From Nymphaea colorata (lineage: Eukaryota; Streptophyta; Magnoliopsida; Nymphaeales; Nymphaeaceae), in assembly GCF_008831285.2 (NCBI RefSeq), contig NC_045139.1, positions 29,925,206 to 29,989,205 on the forward strand: a stretch of 64,000 nucleotides of DNA, written 5' to 3'. The notes under the pieces were generated by a model that was not told the DNA's origin, ran no database searches, and was given only the letters and a program-made list of their open reading frames with translations. Below are positions 34,201 through 47,186 of the stretch, in pieces. The stretch's first letter is position 1, and every line of letters begins with the position of its first letter. Position numbers and translations under genes: made by a program.

Positions 34201-36079
34201 TGCATGAAAATATTGTTTTTGTTCTGCTTCATGCCATATAGACATATATATTGTGTGTGTGTTTCGCTAAGTCATGCATTAATTTTGAGGGCCATTTTCA
34301 TTTTGACGCCCACCTTTTGGATATAATTACCACAAGAAGTCCCATTTCTAATTCACTTAATATTTTCACTTAATAAAAAAAATCATTAAAAATGATCAGA
34401 TCTAGTACAGAAAAATTGGATTGTGAGCAGATTCAAAATGCTAAAAGTTCACAAAAGCTTGCATCCGTAGCTAAAGCCCAACAAAAGGTGCCTCAAGACT
34501 TTTGCTTACAATCACTGAAGGAGCTTCAAGCAAAATCATTGGAGCTGGCGAAAAGTATTCTTTTCAACGTTTATTCTTTTAACCTATCCAGAGTTTGCTT
34601 TAGGTTTACGCAAAAAAAGGGGTCATTGCTGTCAAATTCTTTCATCTTAATTAACTGATATTTTGATGAGAGTAATGAGGAAAATGGCCAAAGGAGAGCT
34701 TGTTTGATGCAGTAGTTGTCACAAAAGTGCGGTCCATCTGCAGAAAATGGACGACACCAGTCTTCCTACTTCAAAGATTATGAGCAAAATTTGGTCATTC
34801 AAACAGAAAATTAAGGAAATATTGGAATACAAATATTTTGACCAAACTAAATGGCCTTATATAATAGTATACATGGAGAATTATGGGATAGAAAGGCAAA
34901 GTTGCAGAACGCTCATCGTAGATCTGATTCGCTCTTATTAATTTGTTAAGAGAGAGAGAGAGAGCGAGTGGCAGAGACAGCACTTTTGAGTTTTCTGTTT
35001 CTATATCTTCTTTTTCCTTAGATTATAAGTATGCGTTGAAGTTAACAAGCTTAGTTTAATGGTGGAGGCTAATGCACCAAATACTGCAGAATCGAGGCTC
35101 ACCAGTAAACCGTTCTGAACTCTCTAACTCCTGCGGCTGACATGTGCTCAAGCAAGACTTGTTATCCAGATCCAAGTATGAGTACTTTCACAAAGAGACA
35201 TAAGTTTCGATTTGGATTTGGATTTTAATTTTACCTTTGATTCGTGTCGATGTTGCAATAGAATCACATGACCTTGAATGATTTAGCATTAGTGACTGGT
35301 GATCGATATTAATGAGAAGTTCCCATACATTAACTACATGGGGACTCCCAACTCATCTTTTCATGGTGCCTTAGAGAACATTGTTTCCTGTAACTTCTCT
35401 TACAGGTCCCACATGCATCCAACTTTCTTATATAATGGGTAAATTTAATGGTCATTTGACCTGTAAACGCTGTAGTGCTCAGTCGCACCTGTCCCCATTG
35501 GCGGAGTTCCCACTTTAGTGAATTCAACATATAATTTATGATCTCCCAGCTGCATCTTATATCCCTACTCAACGTAGTTCGATGCCAAATTATTGTTGTT
35601 TCTCTTGGTGCAAAATGTTACCAGGAAGATCAGAGAGAGAGAGAGAACAAGAGACAAAGAATACAAATATATATATTATATATAAAACAGTTCACTCAAT
35701 GTAGCTACAAGAACACGATGCTAAGCAGCTCATAAACAGGTCTTAAAGGTCCACACTCTTGCTGAACGTCCATTGCAATCCATATCAGACTCTTTCTTTC
35801 TTAATCAGGCATACCAGTACAGTGAAGGAACAAGGTGGGCATCCATAATCTGCTTTCATGTGTTAATGCAAAACCCACCTTCAAAATTTTTTAACATTTC
35901 ATATGTACCAAACCTGCTCACCAGTACATGACTAACTACCAACTCCAGCCAAACCAAAACATGGCTTTCTTTCTAAGAACCAACATAACATAAGCTTTAG
36001 AGTCATAGATCAAGAACTAGGAAGAAAGACAGAAGGAAAAAACACGTTAACCAAAAGAAAGCATAAGAACTTAGCCATC
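31270..36079. other. intergenic between CYP-D and CYP-E
   Basis: About 4.8 kb with no supported gene. TA tracts lie at about 33926-33949 and 34080-34100 and a (GA)n run at about 34948-34965. Single fragments with MITE-end-like sequence lie near 31860, 32525 and 33510. Open frames at 34392-34658 and 34747-34941 (+) have no recognised domain. Sequence just below 36080 is the CYP-E 3' flank. Confidence 0.45.
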
Positions 36080-37600
36080 TTACAGTAAGGTTTGAGGCCT
36101 TTCTTTCACCCGGACCTTCAACCCGTTTTTCATGGTCAGTATGACTGAGGTCCTAGGCAAAACTGGATGGTCTTTTTCAACACTTAGCTCAAAGTTCAGC
36201 AGAATGGCAGCAGCCGCAAGCTTCATTTGCACAAAGGCTACCTCCCTGCCTACACATGTCCTCGGCCCGGCGTTAAAGGCAATAAACCGAAAGCTGTTGT
36301 TCTCATGCCTCAGTCTTCCTTCATCATCTATCCACCTCTCTGGTTTGAACTCCATGCAGTCTTCCCCCCATATCCACCTCATCCTTCCCACTGAGTAGGC
36401 ATGATACATGATGATTGTCCCTGGCTTCACTATGTGGCCACTAGGCAGAGTTGCTTCTTTCACAACCCCCTTCAAGCCAAAAGGAACGATCGGATGCAGC
36501 CTTAGGGCTTCACACAGTGCTGCATGAAGATACACCAACTTATCCAAATCGTCAAGCACCAGATTCTCCCTATGGTTGCTCATCAGAATCTCCCTTACCT
36601 CCTCCAAGATCCTCTTCTCCACACGTGGGTACTTTGAAAGGAGCCAGAAGAACCAGCCCATAGCATTTCCCGATGTGTCCCGGCCGGCGAGCAGGAAGTT
36701 GATGGCAGCATCTCTTAGAAATGTCTTGTCTTCGGATGTCCCTGCGTATATTGACAGGAGATCGTTGGTTTGCAGGCGGCGCAGCTTCCTGAGGTTGACC
36801 TGGCAGGCAATGAATTCTTCGATGACGACCATGGCGTCCGCGAGTTGCTTCTCCTTCCAGAGGTTCAGCCGCCGCAAAACGTGCTGCCAGCTCCGCGGCA
36901 ACAGGTAACGGTAAGCTATGGCTTCCAGCACGTCGTCCACGGCTTTCGAGAATGGCACTGTCGGAAACCCACTAGAGAGAGAGTGGAGGTTCTCTCCGAG
37001 GACTGCAGTGCATGTGCTGTCGAAGGTGAACCTCAGGAGCACATCGTGGAGATCGATGGCACAACCGGACCTCGCCGAGCTCGCCAGGATCGGAATGAGC
37101 TGTTCGTTGATTATGTCTCCGGTGGTTTTGACTACAAACTGCCGGAAAAGCTTGGAGTGAAAATGAGCGTTCGCGATCTTCCTCTGCGTCATCCATGGCT
37201 TCCCGTCCAAATTGAAGATACCGGAGCCCAGGAGCTCGGAGAAGGCGGAATTTATTTCAGCTCCTTTGGGGAAATTGTTGAAGTTGGTCTTGAGTATGTA
37301 CTCTAAGTTTCTCGGGTCGCATGTCATAAGGAAGTTTCTGTTCGTCATGACAGGCCCAGATACATTGATGGTGCCGCCGGCGGCGGCTAACACCTCCGTC
37401 AGCCATTCATGGAGTCTGTGCAAGTTGGCTACAAAGGGAGGAAATGTTCTCAAGAGAGGCCAAGACATTACAGGATTCTTTCTCTGTTTGTGGTACCAAT
37501 GTAGCAGGAAGAACAGAAGCAAAGAGACGCATGCTTCCGGCCATGGGACCTTCTCTACGACTCCCACCAACTTTGACAATATCGACGACTGCAACTCCAT
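36080..37600 (-). CDS. cytochrome P450, CYP96-like, diverged (CYP-E)
   Basis: Intronless 506-residue microsomal P450. The anchor is at 19-36, the hinge NPVMSWPLLRTFP at 42-54, AGRDTS at 305-310, EALR at 364-367, PERW at 420-423 and FNAGPRTCVGR at 442-452 with Cys449. All catalytic motifs are intact. It is clearly the outlier of the array: it has EALRLHP where the others have ETLRLYP, FNAGP for FNGGP, and many changes in the substrate-recognition regions (for example the segments around 205-245 and 370-378), so a different substrate from CYP-A to D is likely. The decayed relic at 3620-4215 appears closest to it. The ATG at 37600 is used; upstream in-frame codons lack an ATG. CYP96-like class, actual reaction unknown. 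Confidence 0.95.
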   Translation of the reverse strand: MELQSSILSKLVGVVEKVPWPEACVSLLLFFLLHWYHKQRKNPVMSWPLLRTFPPFVANLHRLHEWLTEVLAAAGGTINVSGPVMTNRNFLMTCDPRNLEYILKTNFNNFPKGAEINSAFSELLGSGIFNLDGKPWMTQRKIANAHFHSKLFRQFVVKTTGDIINEQLIPILASSARSGCAIDLHDVLLRFTFDSTCTAVLGENLHSLSSGFPTVPFSKAVDDVLEAIAYRYLLPRSWQHVLRRLNLWKEKQLADAMVVIEEFIACQVNLRKLRRLQTNDLLSIYAGTSEDKTFLRDAAINFLLAGRDTSGNAMGWFFWLLSKYPRVEKRILEEVREILMSNHRENLVLDDLDKLVYLHAALCEALRLHPIVPFGLKGVVKEATLPSGHIVKPGTIIMYHAYSVGRMRWIWGEDCMEFKPERWIDDEGRLRHENNSFRFIAFNAGPRTCVGREVAFVQMKLAAAAILLNFELSVEKDHPVLPRTSVILTMKNGLKVRVKERPQTLL

Positions 37601-37742
37601 TGTGTGGAAGAACTCAGGAGAGGTGATCCCAAGGATCAGAGGGAAGAAGACGATCACACAAAAAGGTGGTGCACAAGATACTGCCTGGTTTGGCTAATTA
37701 TGAAGCCTACAACCATGGTGAACATCATCACTCTCTAGCCCT

Positions 37743-37753
37743 CTCTTTATAGC
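37743..37753 (-). promoter_or_regulatory. putative TATA box of CYP-E
   Basis: On the minus strand GCTATAAAGAG lies about 145 bases upstream of the CYP-E ATG, within reach of a normal leader. The block shared by CYP-A to CYP-D is absent here, which fits the divergence of this copy. Confidence 0.5.
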
Positions 37754-38020
37754 CCTAATTCTTGCCTAACTTAGACAAGTTTAAGTTTCCTCCTGTGGTG
37801 AGCATTTAAAAGTAATTGGGTTTTGGAAATGGCCTCTCCTCATTTGGGGAGTAACCAAATGATTGAAGGGCTAGATTCTACAAAAAAAGTTTTGTAGCTA
37901 TTGTATTGTGAATTAATTCAAATGTTTATACGCCATCCAGTAAAGTTGGTTATATGCACAGGCTTGTATGTGTATGCATGACGTATATTCTTGGGAGTAG
38001 GCCTTAAGAGAACCCATGTC

Positions 38021-38151
38021 ATTCCCATGCACGATGCATCTTAGTGCACATAACCACCTCTCAGTTCATCACATGTTCATTCCGATGCATGATGCCTCTC
38101 AGTGCACATAACTCAATTCATCACATGTAGTATTCTTCATCACATGTAGCA
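38021..38151. repeat. imperfect tandem repeat, about 2.3 units
   Basis: A roughly 58-bp unit with ATGCAnGATGC, AGTGCACATAAC and TTCATCACATGT occurs twice, followed by a partial third copy of TTCATCACATGTAG. It lies about 0.4 kb upstream of CYP-E, in its possible distal promoter. Confidence 0.75.
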
Positions 38152-39543
38152 TACTTGAGAGAGAAAACTGCCCAGATCATAGAGCACGCCCTCACATTGA
38201 TTTTTTTGTGTGAGAACCACTGCATTAGATGAGCGCCTGCAGAGAAGTCATCTATCACGTACACGCGCACACCATGTGAACTTAAGTGGCGTCATAAATT
38301 ATAGTTGTAGACCAGATTTCTACGCAGCATATTCATTTCTCCTCCAGTCCCGCACTTAGAGGCAAGTATTGGTTCAATGAAGCCATAACATATTGACATA
38401 TTGAACTTTTTCCTTTCCTCATTTATTAGAACGAGCCTGGAGCAAACTCTTAATGAGCCAACCTCGTGCCATCATTTGACCATTGAGCCTACCTATTTAT
38501 GCACGCTCACTGCGTATTCTGGGTCAAACACACTAATCAGCTATTCTTTTAACACCATCTTTATAAAAGTATGATGTCATTACTTTTCCATTTTCTGCTT
38601 TTATAAGAAATGTTTTTCACTTTTTTAATTTCTTTCATATTAGGGGCATTTTAGTCATTTTACGTATCATAGAGTTCAAAGTTTGCTGGGTGCCACTGTA
38701 CAAATTCCTTGTTTAAAGAGCACCAGCATGCATGTTCGTCGTGATGTACCAGAGGCAAAAAAAGTGGCATCCACATGCAAGTGAAGTATATATATATATA
38801 TATATATATATAGGTCATACGTTGCCCACACTTGCCTCCACCTCGTCCATGTACTTATAAGTGATTTGAGCCCTCTCCACCCTGGCTCATATTTGACTTC
38901 ACAATTCGTTTCTGACAAATCTTCACACAAAGAAGGTGAGTTGCTCACGAACTTTAACTTATTTAATTTTCTTAAGATTCAATTAAGATGCGGGACAGGT
39001 GGGCAGTAGCTGCTAGCTGCTCATTTATTTCAAGTTATAAATAAGGTGGTGTTTGATTACATAGATGTAACCGCCTCTCCTTTTCTTCCCATTATAACTC
39101 AAAGTACTTATAAGGTAAGAATTAATCAAGTATATAGTTTTGCCCGTGAAAATGTATATTTTATTTGGTAGGAAAGTCCTCCCCTGCCCGCACGATATCT
39201 CCCTTCGACTGTTTTTCCGGCTAAGGATGAGAAATTGCATGTTTTCACACCAAAATACTGATCTGCCATGTTTCCTATAATTATTAACTCCGTTCAAGAA
39301 AACAAGAACACTAACAGTTACCGTGTCATAAATGATTTGATCCGAAATACCTGCATCTGATTTGATTTTGCAACATATTAGGTGTAAGTCAGAAATAGAT
39401 ATGATCAATTTGAATGCAATAACAGGCAAATAAATTATTTTTCAGCTTAATTTGAGTCCTGCCAGCCAAGTGGTCGGGTGCACCATGAGAACATCTTTCA
39501 CCTTCAAACGCAGGAGCAGCTCATTCTCATTGGTTTGCTCAGC

Positions 39544-39617
39544 TTGTTCATGCTGATTCCTGTTCAATTATACATTATGTTTGTTCATGCTGATTCCTGT
39601 TCAATTATATTTTATGT
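39544..39617. repeat. 37-bp tandem repeat, 2 units
   Basis: The unit starting ttgttcatgctgattcctg occurs at 39544 and 39581 with two or three differences at its end. Confidence 0.85.
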
Positions 39618-42600
39618 TTATTGAGCCAAAGACAATGAGCTGTATCAAGAGCCTGTGTATAGAGAATAGTTTGGGAATAGTTAATTCCGCATTTATTTGA
39701 TTTGGCAGAGAACGATACTCAAGAGGGTCATTGGTTTTGTTGAGTTATAATATCCACCGGAAGCGCGAAGCTTGCCGCTTCCTCGACAGTTCTTGAAGCG
39801 TAGCGTTTCAGAAACCATATCTCTGTGAAACAAGCGTCTTAAACGAAAGGATTTAACGAAGATAAGAAACGAATTTTCATATGGAAGAAGGTAAAACAAA
39901 CCTCCCCTTTTGATCTTAAGTTAGACATTTTCTCAATGCAAGAATGTAAAACAAGGATCTCAAGTGATCTTGTCTTTTGCTACATTACCAAAAGCATGTC
40001 ACATCAGATCCACGGATTTTGAATCAGAAATATTCAAACGCTTCTTAAAGGAAAAGGCGTGCTTCCCCGTTTCGAAACAATCGGAAACTTGTTTCCTGTT
40101 AATGGGAAACCTGTTTCTGATCATCATGCGACTCTTTTGGCAAATTGTTTGAAATGAAAAGAATGGGTCTGGTCGAGGACCGTTTCCTATTCCCAGCAAA
40201 CCCGCTTCCATGTGACTCTTCGCCTTCATTAGCGGCTTCTTGTTTCATTTTTTATTCTTTTCCTCGAGGTGTCCTGAATGTTGCCATCTTCACTTCATAT
40301 TCCTCTTTTGCTTCCATGACTTCTCCTTTCGGCTAGCTGCTTCTTGAATGCTTTAATTTCCACGTAATTTTGTTTCCAGGTTTCTCTCCTTGGGAATCTC
40401 ATTCTCCTACTTCCGCTTCCCGATCGAATCGCTTTCCAAACTAATAAGCCAAGGTATCGAGATATAGAAAAATCAATATGAATTTTTCAGTTAAAATCTT
40501 ACGGATAGACAATATATCATATCTAAATATGAATACTTCAATATATTGTACATAACTTTCTCAGCAACATTGGGATCTTAGCTTGTATAAATGTACATTT
40601 AGGAGTACTTGAACTGCCATTAGAAAGAAATCAGCAGAAGTGATTGGTTATATGAGTTTCATAACCTAATGCTGTGGAAGTTTCCGCATACCATATGGTA
40701 CTATCAGTGCTTGAAATGCCAACTTGAACTAGCTTCTTTCTCAAATGGGTTCACAAGTGTGTCCCTGCAAACACAACAAGAAACACCATGAAGCTTTCGG
40801 AGGGCATTCAGTAACGGGAACACTGAGTTGGTGTTCCATTAATCTGTCGAAAGATTGGGGTAGAATCATGGAGACCCAGAATCCACTATAATAGTAGGAT
40901 AGATTCATGGACCTATAACATACATTTCATGCTACTAAATGCCTCGACTAAGGGCATGTCCATATGTACCTATTGTTACTTGATTCTGAACTACAAAACC
41001 AAAACTATCCTCGATCTCAGTCCAGAAAATATATCTTCAGGTTTCAGATTGTGTACTTATATAACAGAGATATGTCGCAGCATGGAGTAATATCAATTGG
41101 CACTTTCTCTTTCTGATTGATAGTATAATATACAAAACAAAAACATTTGAGTTATGTAGCTTGGCTCTATATGTCCTTTTAGAGGGAGCTGTGGTATGTA
41201 GATGGAGAACCAGCAAGTTATAATTAAGCGGATCAAAATGCTCTAAACTTCACAGATATTGTCCCTCCTTCAATAAGTCACTGGGACTTTTAAAACCCAC
41301 TTATTTTTCTTCAACATAGGGTTTTGCAAATTCCAGATTTGAGAATCCTGGATTAGACTTTGTTGGGATGAACAGACTCATATTTTCAAACTTTACTGCA
41401 AGCCATCACGTTTTTGAAGCATAAAATATTGATAACATCATAACTGAGTTCTATTGGCGTTACAACCTTTTTCTTTCTTTGAGCATCCAAATAACCAGCG
41501 ATTACAAGGGACAGAGCAAAGACATGATAAAATTGGGTTTCTGCTAAATCTAAAATTAAAATATTCTTTATGTAAGCCTTAATAAGTGCAGTCGATTTCT
41601 TTTACCAAAAAGCTTTGCAGTAGATGTACGTGTTGCCGTGACTCAATGCTCCGAGGTTGCTCACTCAGATCTGATCTTCACAGATATGCATATTGTAATA
41701 GAGATTCTGCAACCATGGACCTTGGAGAGAAGTGAACAAGCAATGCTTGTCTAGATCCAATGCGTCTTGACTTTGGTAGCAACGAAAATGATTATATGCT
41801 AATTAATCATGTTATAAGTAAATTAATTGGATGTCAGACCTAGGTCAGAACAAAGTCCCAGTCAATGAAGGAAAGTTTAATTTTTTAGTGCAAATTCAGT
41901 GTTTTCTCAGGTGATCTGATTTCAAATGCATTATAGGATCTGGGAATGATTTATTCAAGTATCTTCCTGTTGACTTTCCTCTGGATCCGAGGCCAGTTCC
42001 TAACATGCGCATGAGCTGTGCGTCACACCCTTTGCAACACCGTTAATCTTGTGATTGGTAGATGCTATTTTCCTGTCTCATCTTTCTTGTAACTTCTAAC
42101 ATGTGGCTTGTGAGAAACGCAATCCCATTCCTGCTGGTTCAACTTCATAAAGCAGGAACCTGATGTTGGAAGTTACGCACTGGATGCAGTTTCTGTTCCG
42201 GTCGCCTGAGTTTCAATTTTCTGATTCTTGGCATCCCCGTTTGTTGTTTGTACATGTGCATCCCTTGAAGTTGAAAGCCACTCGAAGCAATAATTTTCAT
42301 GCATGTGTAACAAGTCTTAATCTGCGCCATAGCGAGCTTTAGTTCAAAACTACTAAATTGTGTTGAAACATGAGTATGTAAAAGAAGAAATTAGCAATGA
42401 TTTTTAAAAATTTTGAACATAAAAGTTTATTTCTATATACTATCTCGCATACCCATAGTATTAATAAATGACATACAATAATAATAATAATCTTGAATTG
42501 TTTAATTCATTTTCAAAATTTGATTCACTTCTTTATTTTCATAGCTTCATTAATATAGTTACGAAATACATGTATGTGTGTGTCGTGCATGCACGTCTCA

Positions 42601-45600
42601 CACCTCCAGCACATAATAAAAGCTGTGGGCGCACACTTGTACAGGTGATCAGCTTGGATTTCAACGCTTGAGCGCGTCCACACTTGCACCAGTGGAATCG
42701 TGGTAGACCTTTGGATAAAATAAAATATATGTTTGTGTACCGTAGGCCTATAACTATTGCGTCCGGCCATACTGTATCATTTAAGTACAGCTGTAGTCAG
42801 GCTTGTCCTGACCAGTCCTTGGATTTAAAATTGCCATCTAGTGCTTCCCGTTGAATCAAACAATTAATGGATGGATGTGGCCAGGACGGTGAGAGACGAG
42901 CGTGTAAAATGAATCGGGTTCTGACCCGATCATGTTGCTACAACATATATATGACTAACTGGATAGTTTTACCGAACCAAATACAGTGGAATCCGGAGAT
43001 CATTTATATTTACGAGATTAATTGCAAAGCCAAGTTCGAGTTTTTACGTGGAATCAGAATCATGTCGGCAAGAATTAGATCTGATAGGAAACTCGCGCAA
43101 AGATCTCGACTGCAGATGAATAGAAGAAGACCGTTCGCAGCCTTTTCGGCTCAATTTAAGATGGTGCTCTCCAAATGATAATATTGAAGAGTGTTGATTC
43201 GGGTTGAAGATTGCAGATCTCCATGCTAATGCAACCTTGACCCCTTCTTCTTTTCCAACCCTCTCTCTCTCTCTCTCTCTCTTTCTCTCACATATCTCAG
43301 ACTATTTAAGTCAGGGATAAAAACTAGAGTTTAAAACAGACTATTTAAAATCATTTTTGTAATATAATCCTATTAAATATGATTTTAAGAGTGCCCATTG
43401 GTCAACCGCTATTTTTTATGAAAATAGCTTGAACTCGGGCGCTTTTTCTACTAAATTAGTGCTCATAACCATGTTACTAGCATGTTCATATGCATTTGGT
43501 TTAAAATATTTTTCTGACAATAATCTAAGTGATCTAGGATATAACTCGTGACCTTTAAATTTGAATTTCTGTTAGGAGAATTTCATGGACTTGGTGGGGC
43601 TTCAGCTGTCATGAGAGCAGTGACCAGAGCTCCAAATCTACGCAAAGCTTATCAAGTTTGGCAGAATCTGTCATCCTCAAACAGGAAAAGTAGTCTCATC
43701 TGGCAAAAAGTGGGACTGTTTTTACCATAAAACTAAAGAAGAAAAAGAGGCTAGTTATCCAGAGGAAAAAGTTTAACCTGCAAACAAAACTCTTCCCATG
43801 GCCATTATGGAGGGAAGACTGAATTCACTTCATTGACTATCTTCTTCATTTAAAGGCAAATAGTTATTTGATTGAATGCAGACCATGTGCCTGCAACTAA
43901 TGATTTGCAGTTACCCCACCTGTATCCATATCTCGCCTTTGGTTATGGAATTTACCAAAGAGAAAAATGAAGGGAAATGGGCTCCATTGATACCCAACCT
44001 CCAATCTGATTTTTAAAATGCATGCCCCACATTTATTGCAGGGATAACTTTAGCTTCACTTTCATCCCTCCTAAGAAATTGACGTATGAACCTCTGCCCC
44101 GTTGATAAGTTCGCCCTTGATATAAGTACTTTCAAGACCTGCCTTTAATCCATCTGTTTCTTTCTTTCTTTGTACATGAAAACTTTTCAAGATTCGTCGA
44201 CGTAGCTCAAGACCTAAGGTAAAACCTTTCAAGATAAAAACCCAGAACTAAGCTTCAGCCACAGTACAAGAACTATGAGAACAATAACATGAAAAGGCTT
44301 TGGCTACAGAACAATCACAGAGTAGCAGCAACTTTCAATTCTACCACCTTCTTCGATCGAGTTCTTTTAAGTGCTGGCTCTTTTCCCGGGGAGATGCATA
44401 CTAGTGTAGCTGGTTAGTTTGTGACGACGAAATTTTGTATCATCAGTTTCGATCCTCATAAACGAGTCTCAATGTCAACTGCTGCTATCAATCTCAGTAG
44501 CAGGAAAATAGCAAGAACAAGAACCAATTTGCTCTAATAATTAAGTAAAAGATAGGGTTGAATTTGTGAATAGGACAGAGGAGTCCTGCTTATAACCTTC
44601 GTTAATGCTTTACATCAAGGGCATCAATCTGAGTAAGAAATCCCTTCAGTTCTCCAATTTGAGTCAAGACAAGTCTAATATTTTAAGTAACCTCGTTCTA
44701 TTGAAAGAAATGCAATGCAATAATTTGCTACTGCCATCTGACTTTTTTTATTGTTCTTAATGGAATTTTTTATGAGCCCAATAGAATATAAGTCCTGCAT
44801 CTGATGGTGAATTTGATTAGTGAAAAAAATACCAAACTTTCTGTCCTGTGCAGAGCCGCAGTGACTGGTCATAAATTTTGACATTCTTCTCTTGCACTTT
44901 CCACGGAAAAATCAAGGGAGATATGGATTCGGGTCCGACAGGACTCGAGGCTTCTTTTGTCTTGATCTGGATCTAGAAGGCCAACGTGGATATAACCAGA
45001 CAAATCTGAACTAAAATCAATGATGCCCATGCCTTGCTTGTGGCCGGCCCAAAACGTGTCTTCTGGTTCGGCTGGATGGATCCATTTGGTGGTAGCAATC
45101 AGGGTATATTGTCTCATTTAACTCGATTCAAATGTTAGGTAATTAACATGGACCCGCTAATTTTGTCTTCTTTGGCATTGTACAGGATCCAGATCCGGTT
45201 CTGCTAAGACTGATCATAAGATCATGTTTGTCAATCATCCTATACTGTTTTAGATAGATGAAACATAAAGTAATTTTAGATTTGTCTTAGTGGAGTACCC
45301 TTTCTACTTTTCTTCCAGTTCAAATCTGAAACTCTCTCTCTCTCTCTCTATCTCTTCTTCTCTCTTGATATGTGTATGTATAAGCATTTCATAACTCTAA
45401 TGTAACTGGTGCATTTTGTATACATTGTCTAAAAAACTAATTGTTGAATATGTAATTCAGTTTTTGTATGCACCGTAGTTTGAAGTTTTTAAAGTTTTGT
45501 GCCAATTTCATTTAGGGGTCTTTGAGCTATATATAGTGGAAAAAGAAGATAGGCTTGTATAACTTATTTGTCTTCATTCAGCTTCATTTTTGCCGATAAA

Positions 45601-46675
45601 AGTCCACTTACCGTCACTGCACGAATTCAGTTTGAAGGAAAATACTCAAGTCGGATCAAGTTAAAGGAAATTTTTTCATGTCTGAAAGGACAGTATCCAA
45701 AAGTATAATGTTTCTCACGTTCCAAATAACATGATTAACTTGAGTCCCTCATTTAGCAGTTGCCAGCGAAAGTGAGAAACCAAGAAACAAAAGGGTCGTG
45801 TTCCCAAATTAGAAGTAAAATGTGGGTCATAAATGAAAATGAGAAGATCACTCATTCACAAAAAAAATAAGCCCAAGTTGTCGTATGCACCTTTTATTTT
45901 TCACATATATTTCGATACATGACCGATGTTTTGCAGTTAATGAGTAATGCCTCATAAATCACAGATAGATTGTCCTTGGGTAGTTATAAAAACTTATTGC
46001 AAAAGAGATGTGCATTTCCAAGAAACTCTTTGATGAACTTTTTTCCCAAAACTACAGAACAAAAACTTGTTGTCTGTCGGCTTCGTGGTTAAGTTTCCCG
46101 CATGGTTAACCTGATTCTGATTGATTGATGATGATGACAAGCTCACTGAAAAGAGAAAACGAAAATAACATTTGTGTGACGACCTTGCGACATAAATACA
46201 ATTTGCAGTCTCTCTTCTCTCCCTAATAGATGAAGAGCATCTCATTTGATGAAGTCTAATATCTACCTTCATTAAGTGCAATTGGAAGACGGATTTCATG
46301 TAACATTTTTCTTCATGGGCTATAGATGGTGAAGGGCGTTTCTCTATACATCATGCATATAGTTTGCTTCAACCTCTCGGAGTTAACTGGTTTCCTCATA
46401 ATTTTCTTTGGGCTGAAGGTCGTACTCGATGATCCAAAACCCTTGCATGGCTCATTCTATTGGATCGTGTTCAGACTCAGAATAACCTCAAAAGTTCTGG
46501 TTTTCACCTTGCGAGTTCTATGTTGTTGTGCCGAAGAAACTACCTCACTCAAAAGAAAAGAGTCGACTTTTCATTTTGAAAACTATAGAACCCTTTTATG
46601 TAATTTAGAGAAAAACAAATTTAACAAACCAAAAATTTACTCCAAGCCGAAAGAATGGAAGTAAAGAGGGAGTGA

Positions 46676-47186
46676 GTTCCGTTTCTATCTGCGTGGATCT
46701 CTGCTTTCCATCGCATTCAGACATCTCTCCCTCTCTCTTTCTCTCGCTCTCTTCTTGAAAGGTTTCTGAACGGCTCGTAAAGGTCGATTGCTCTGGTGTT
46801 GCTGCCGTGTGAAAGAGGCCAAACGATTGAAAAGCCGCCCGAGGAAGAAAAGGAACATCCTTCATTTTCTCCAGCTGCGCAAACCGACCAAAGAATCTCT
46901 GCCTTTCTATCTCCACAGAAAGAATCTGTATTAGAAGCTGAGACGGAAAGGCTCTCCTTCGGTTCTGTTCGACCAACCGAAGAAAAGAACTCTCTCTCTC
47001 TCTCTCTCTCTCAATCTGGTTGAAGAAAAGAGCGCCGGAAAAAGTTTTATCAGGTGAGACAGGATGAATATCTACCCTTCTGCTTGACCAATCAAACGAC
47101 GTCGCTCTTCTAGTCTCCCTCTCTCTCTCTCTCTCTCCCTCCCTCTAGAAGACCGCGAATTCACTAGCTTCTGAGCTTCACTTCCG
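46676..47186 (+). promoter_or_regulatory. CT-rich promoter and leader, possible 5' UTR intron
   Basis: Pyrimidine tracts at about 46727-46752, 46988-47012 and 47117-47138 precede the small gene that follows, a usual pattern for plant leaders. A strong donor, TCAG/GTGAGA, at 47053/47054 and a pyrimidine-backed acceptor, CCCTCTAG, ending at 47148 would define a 95-bp 5' UTR intron. This is inferred from splice-site quality only. Confidence 0.35.

Larger units (their letters stand above)
37754..46675. other. long intergenic region, repeats only
   Basis: About 9 kb without a supported gene. Besides the two tandem repeats listed separately it has (TA)n at 38787-38812, (CT)n at 43260-43284 and (CT)n at 45332-45352. 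Open frames here (for example 39025-39429 minus, 42867-43178 plus) have no domains, unusual composition and no paralogues. I saw no tRNA or rRNA. Confidence 0.45.

Noticed and set aside
3620-37600. Mixed biosynthetic gene cluster
   Set aside because: Only P450s of one family are present; no other pathway enzyme lies between or beside them.
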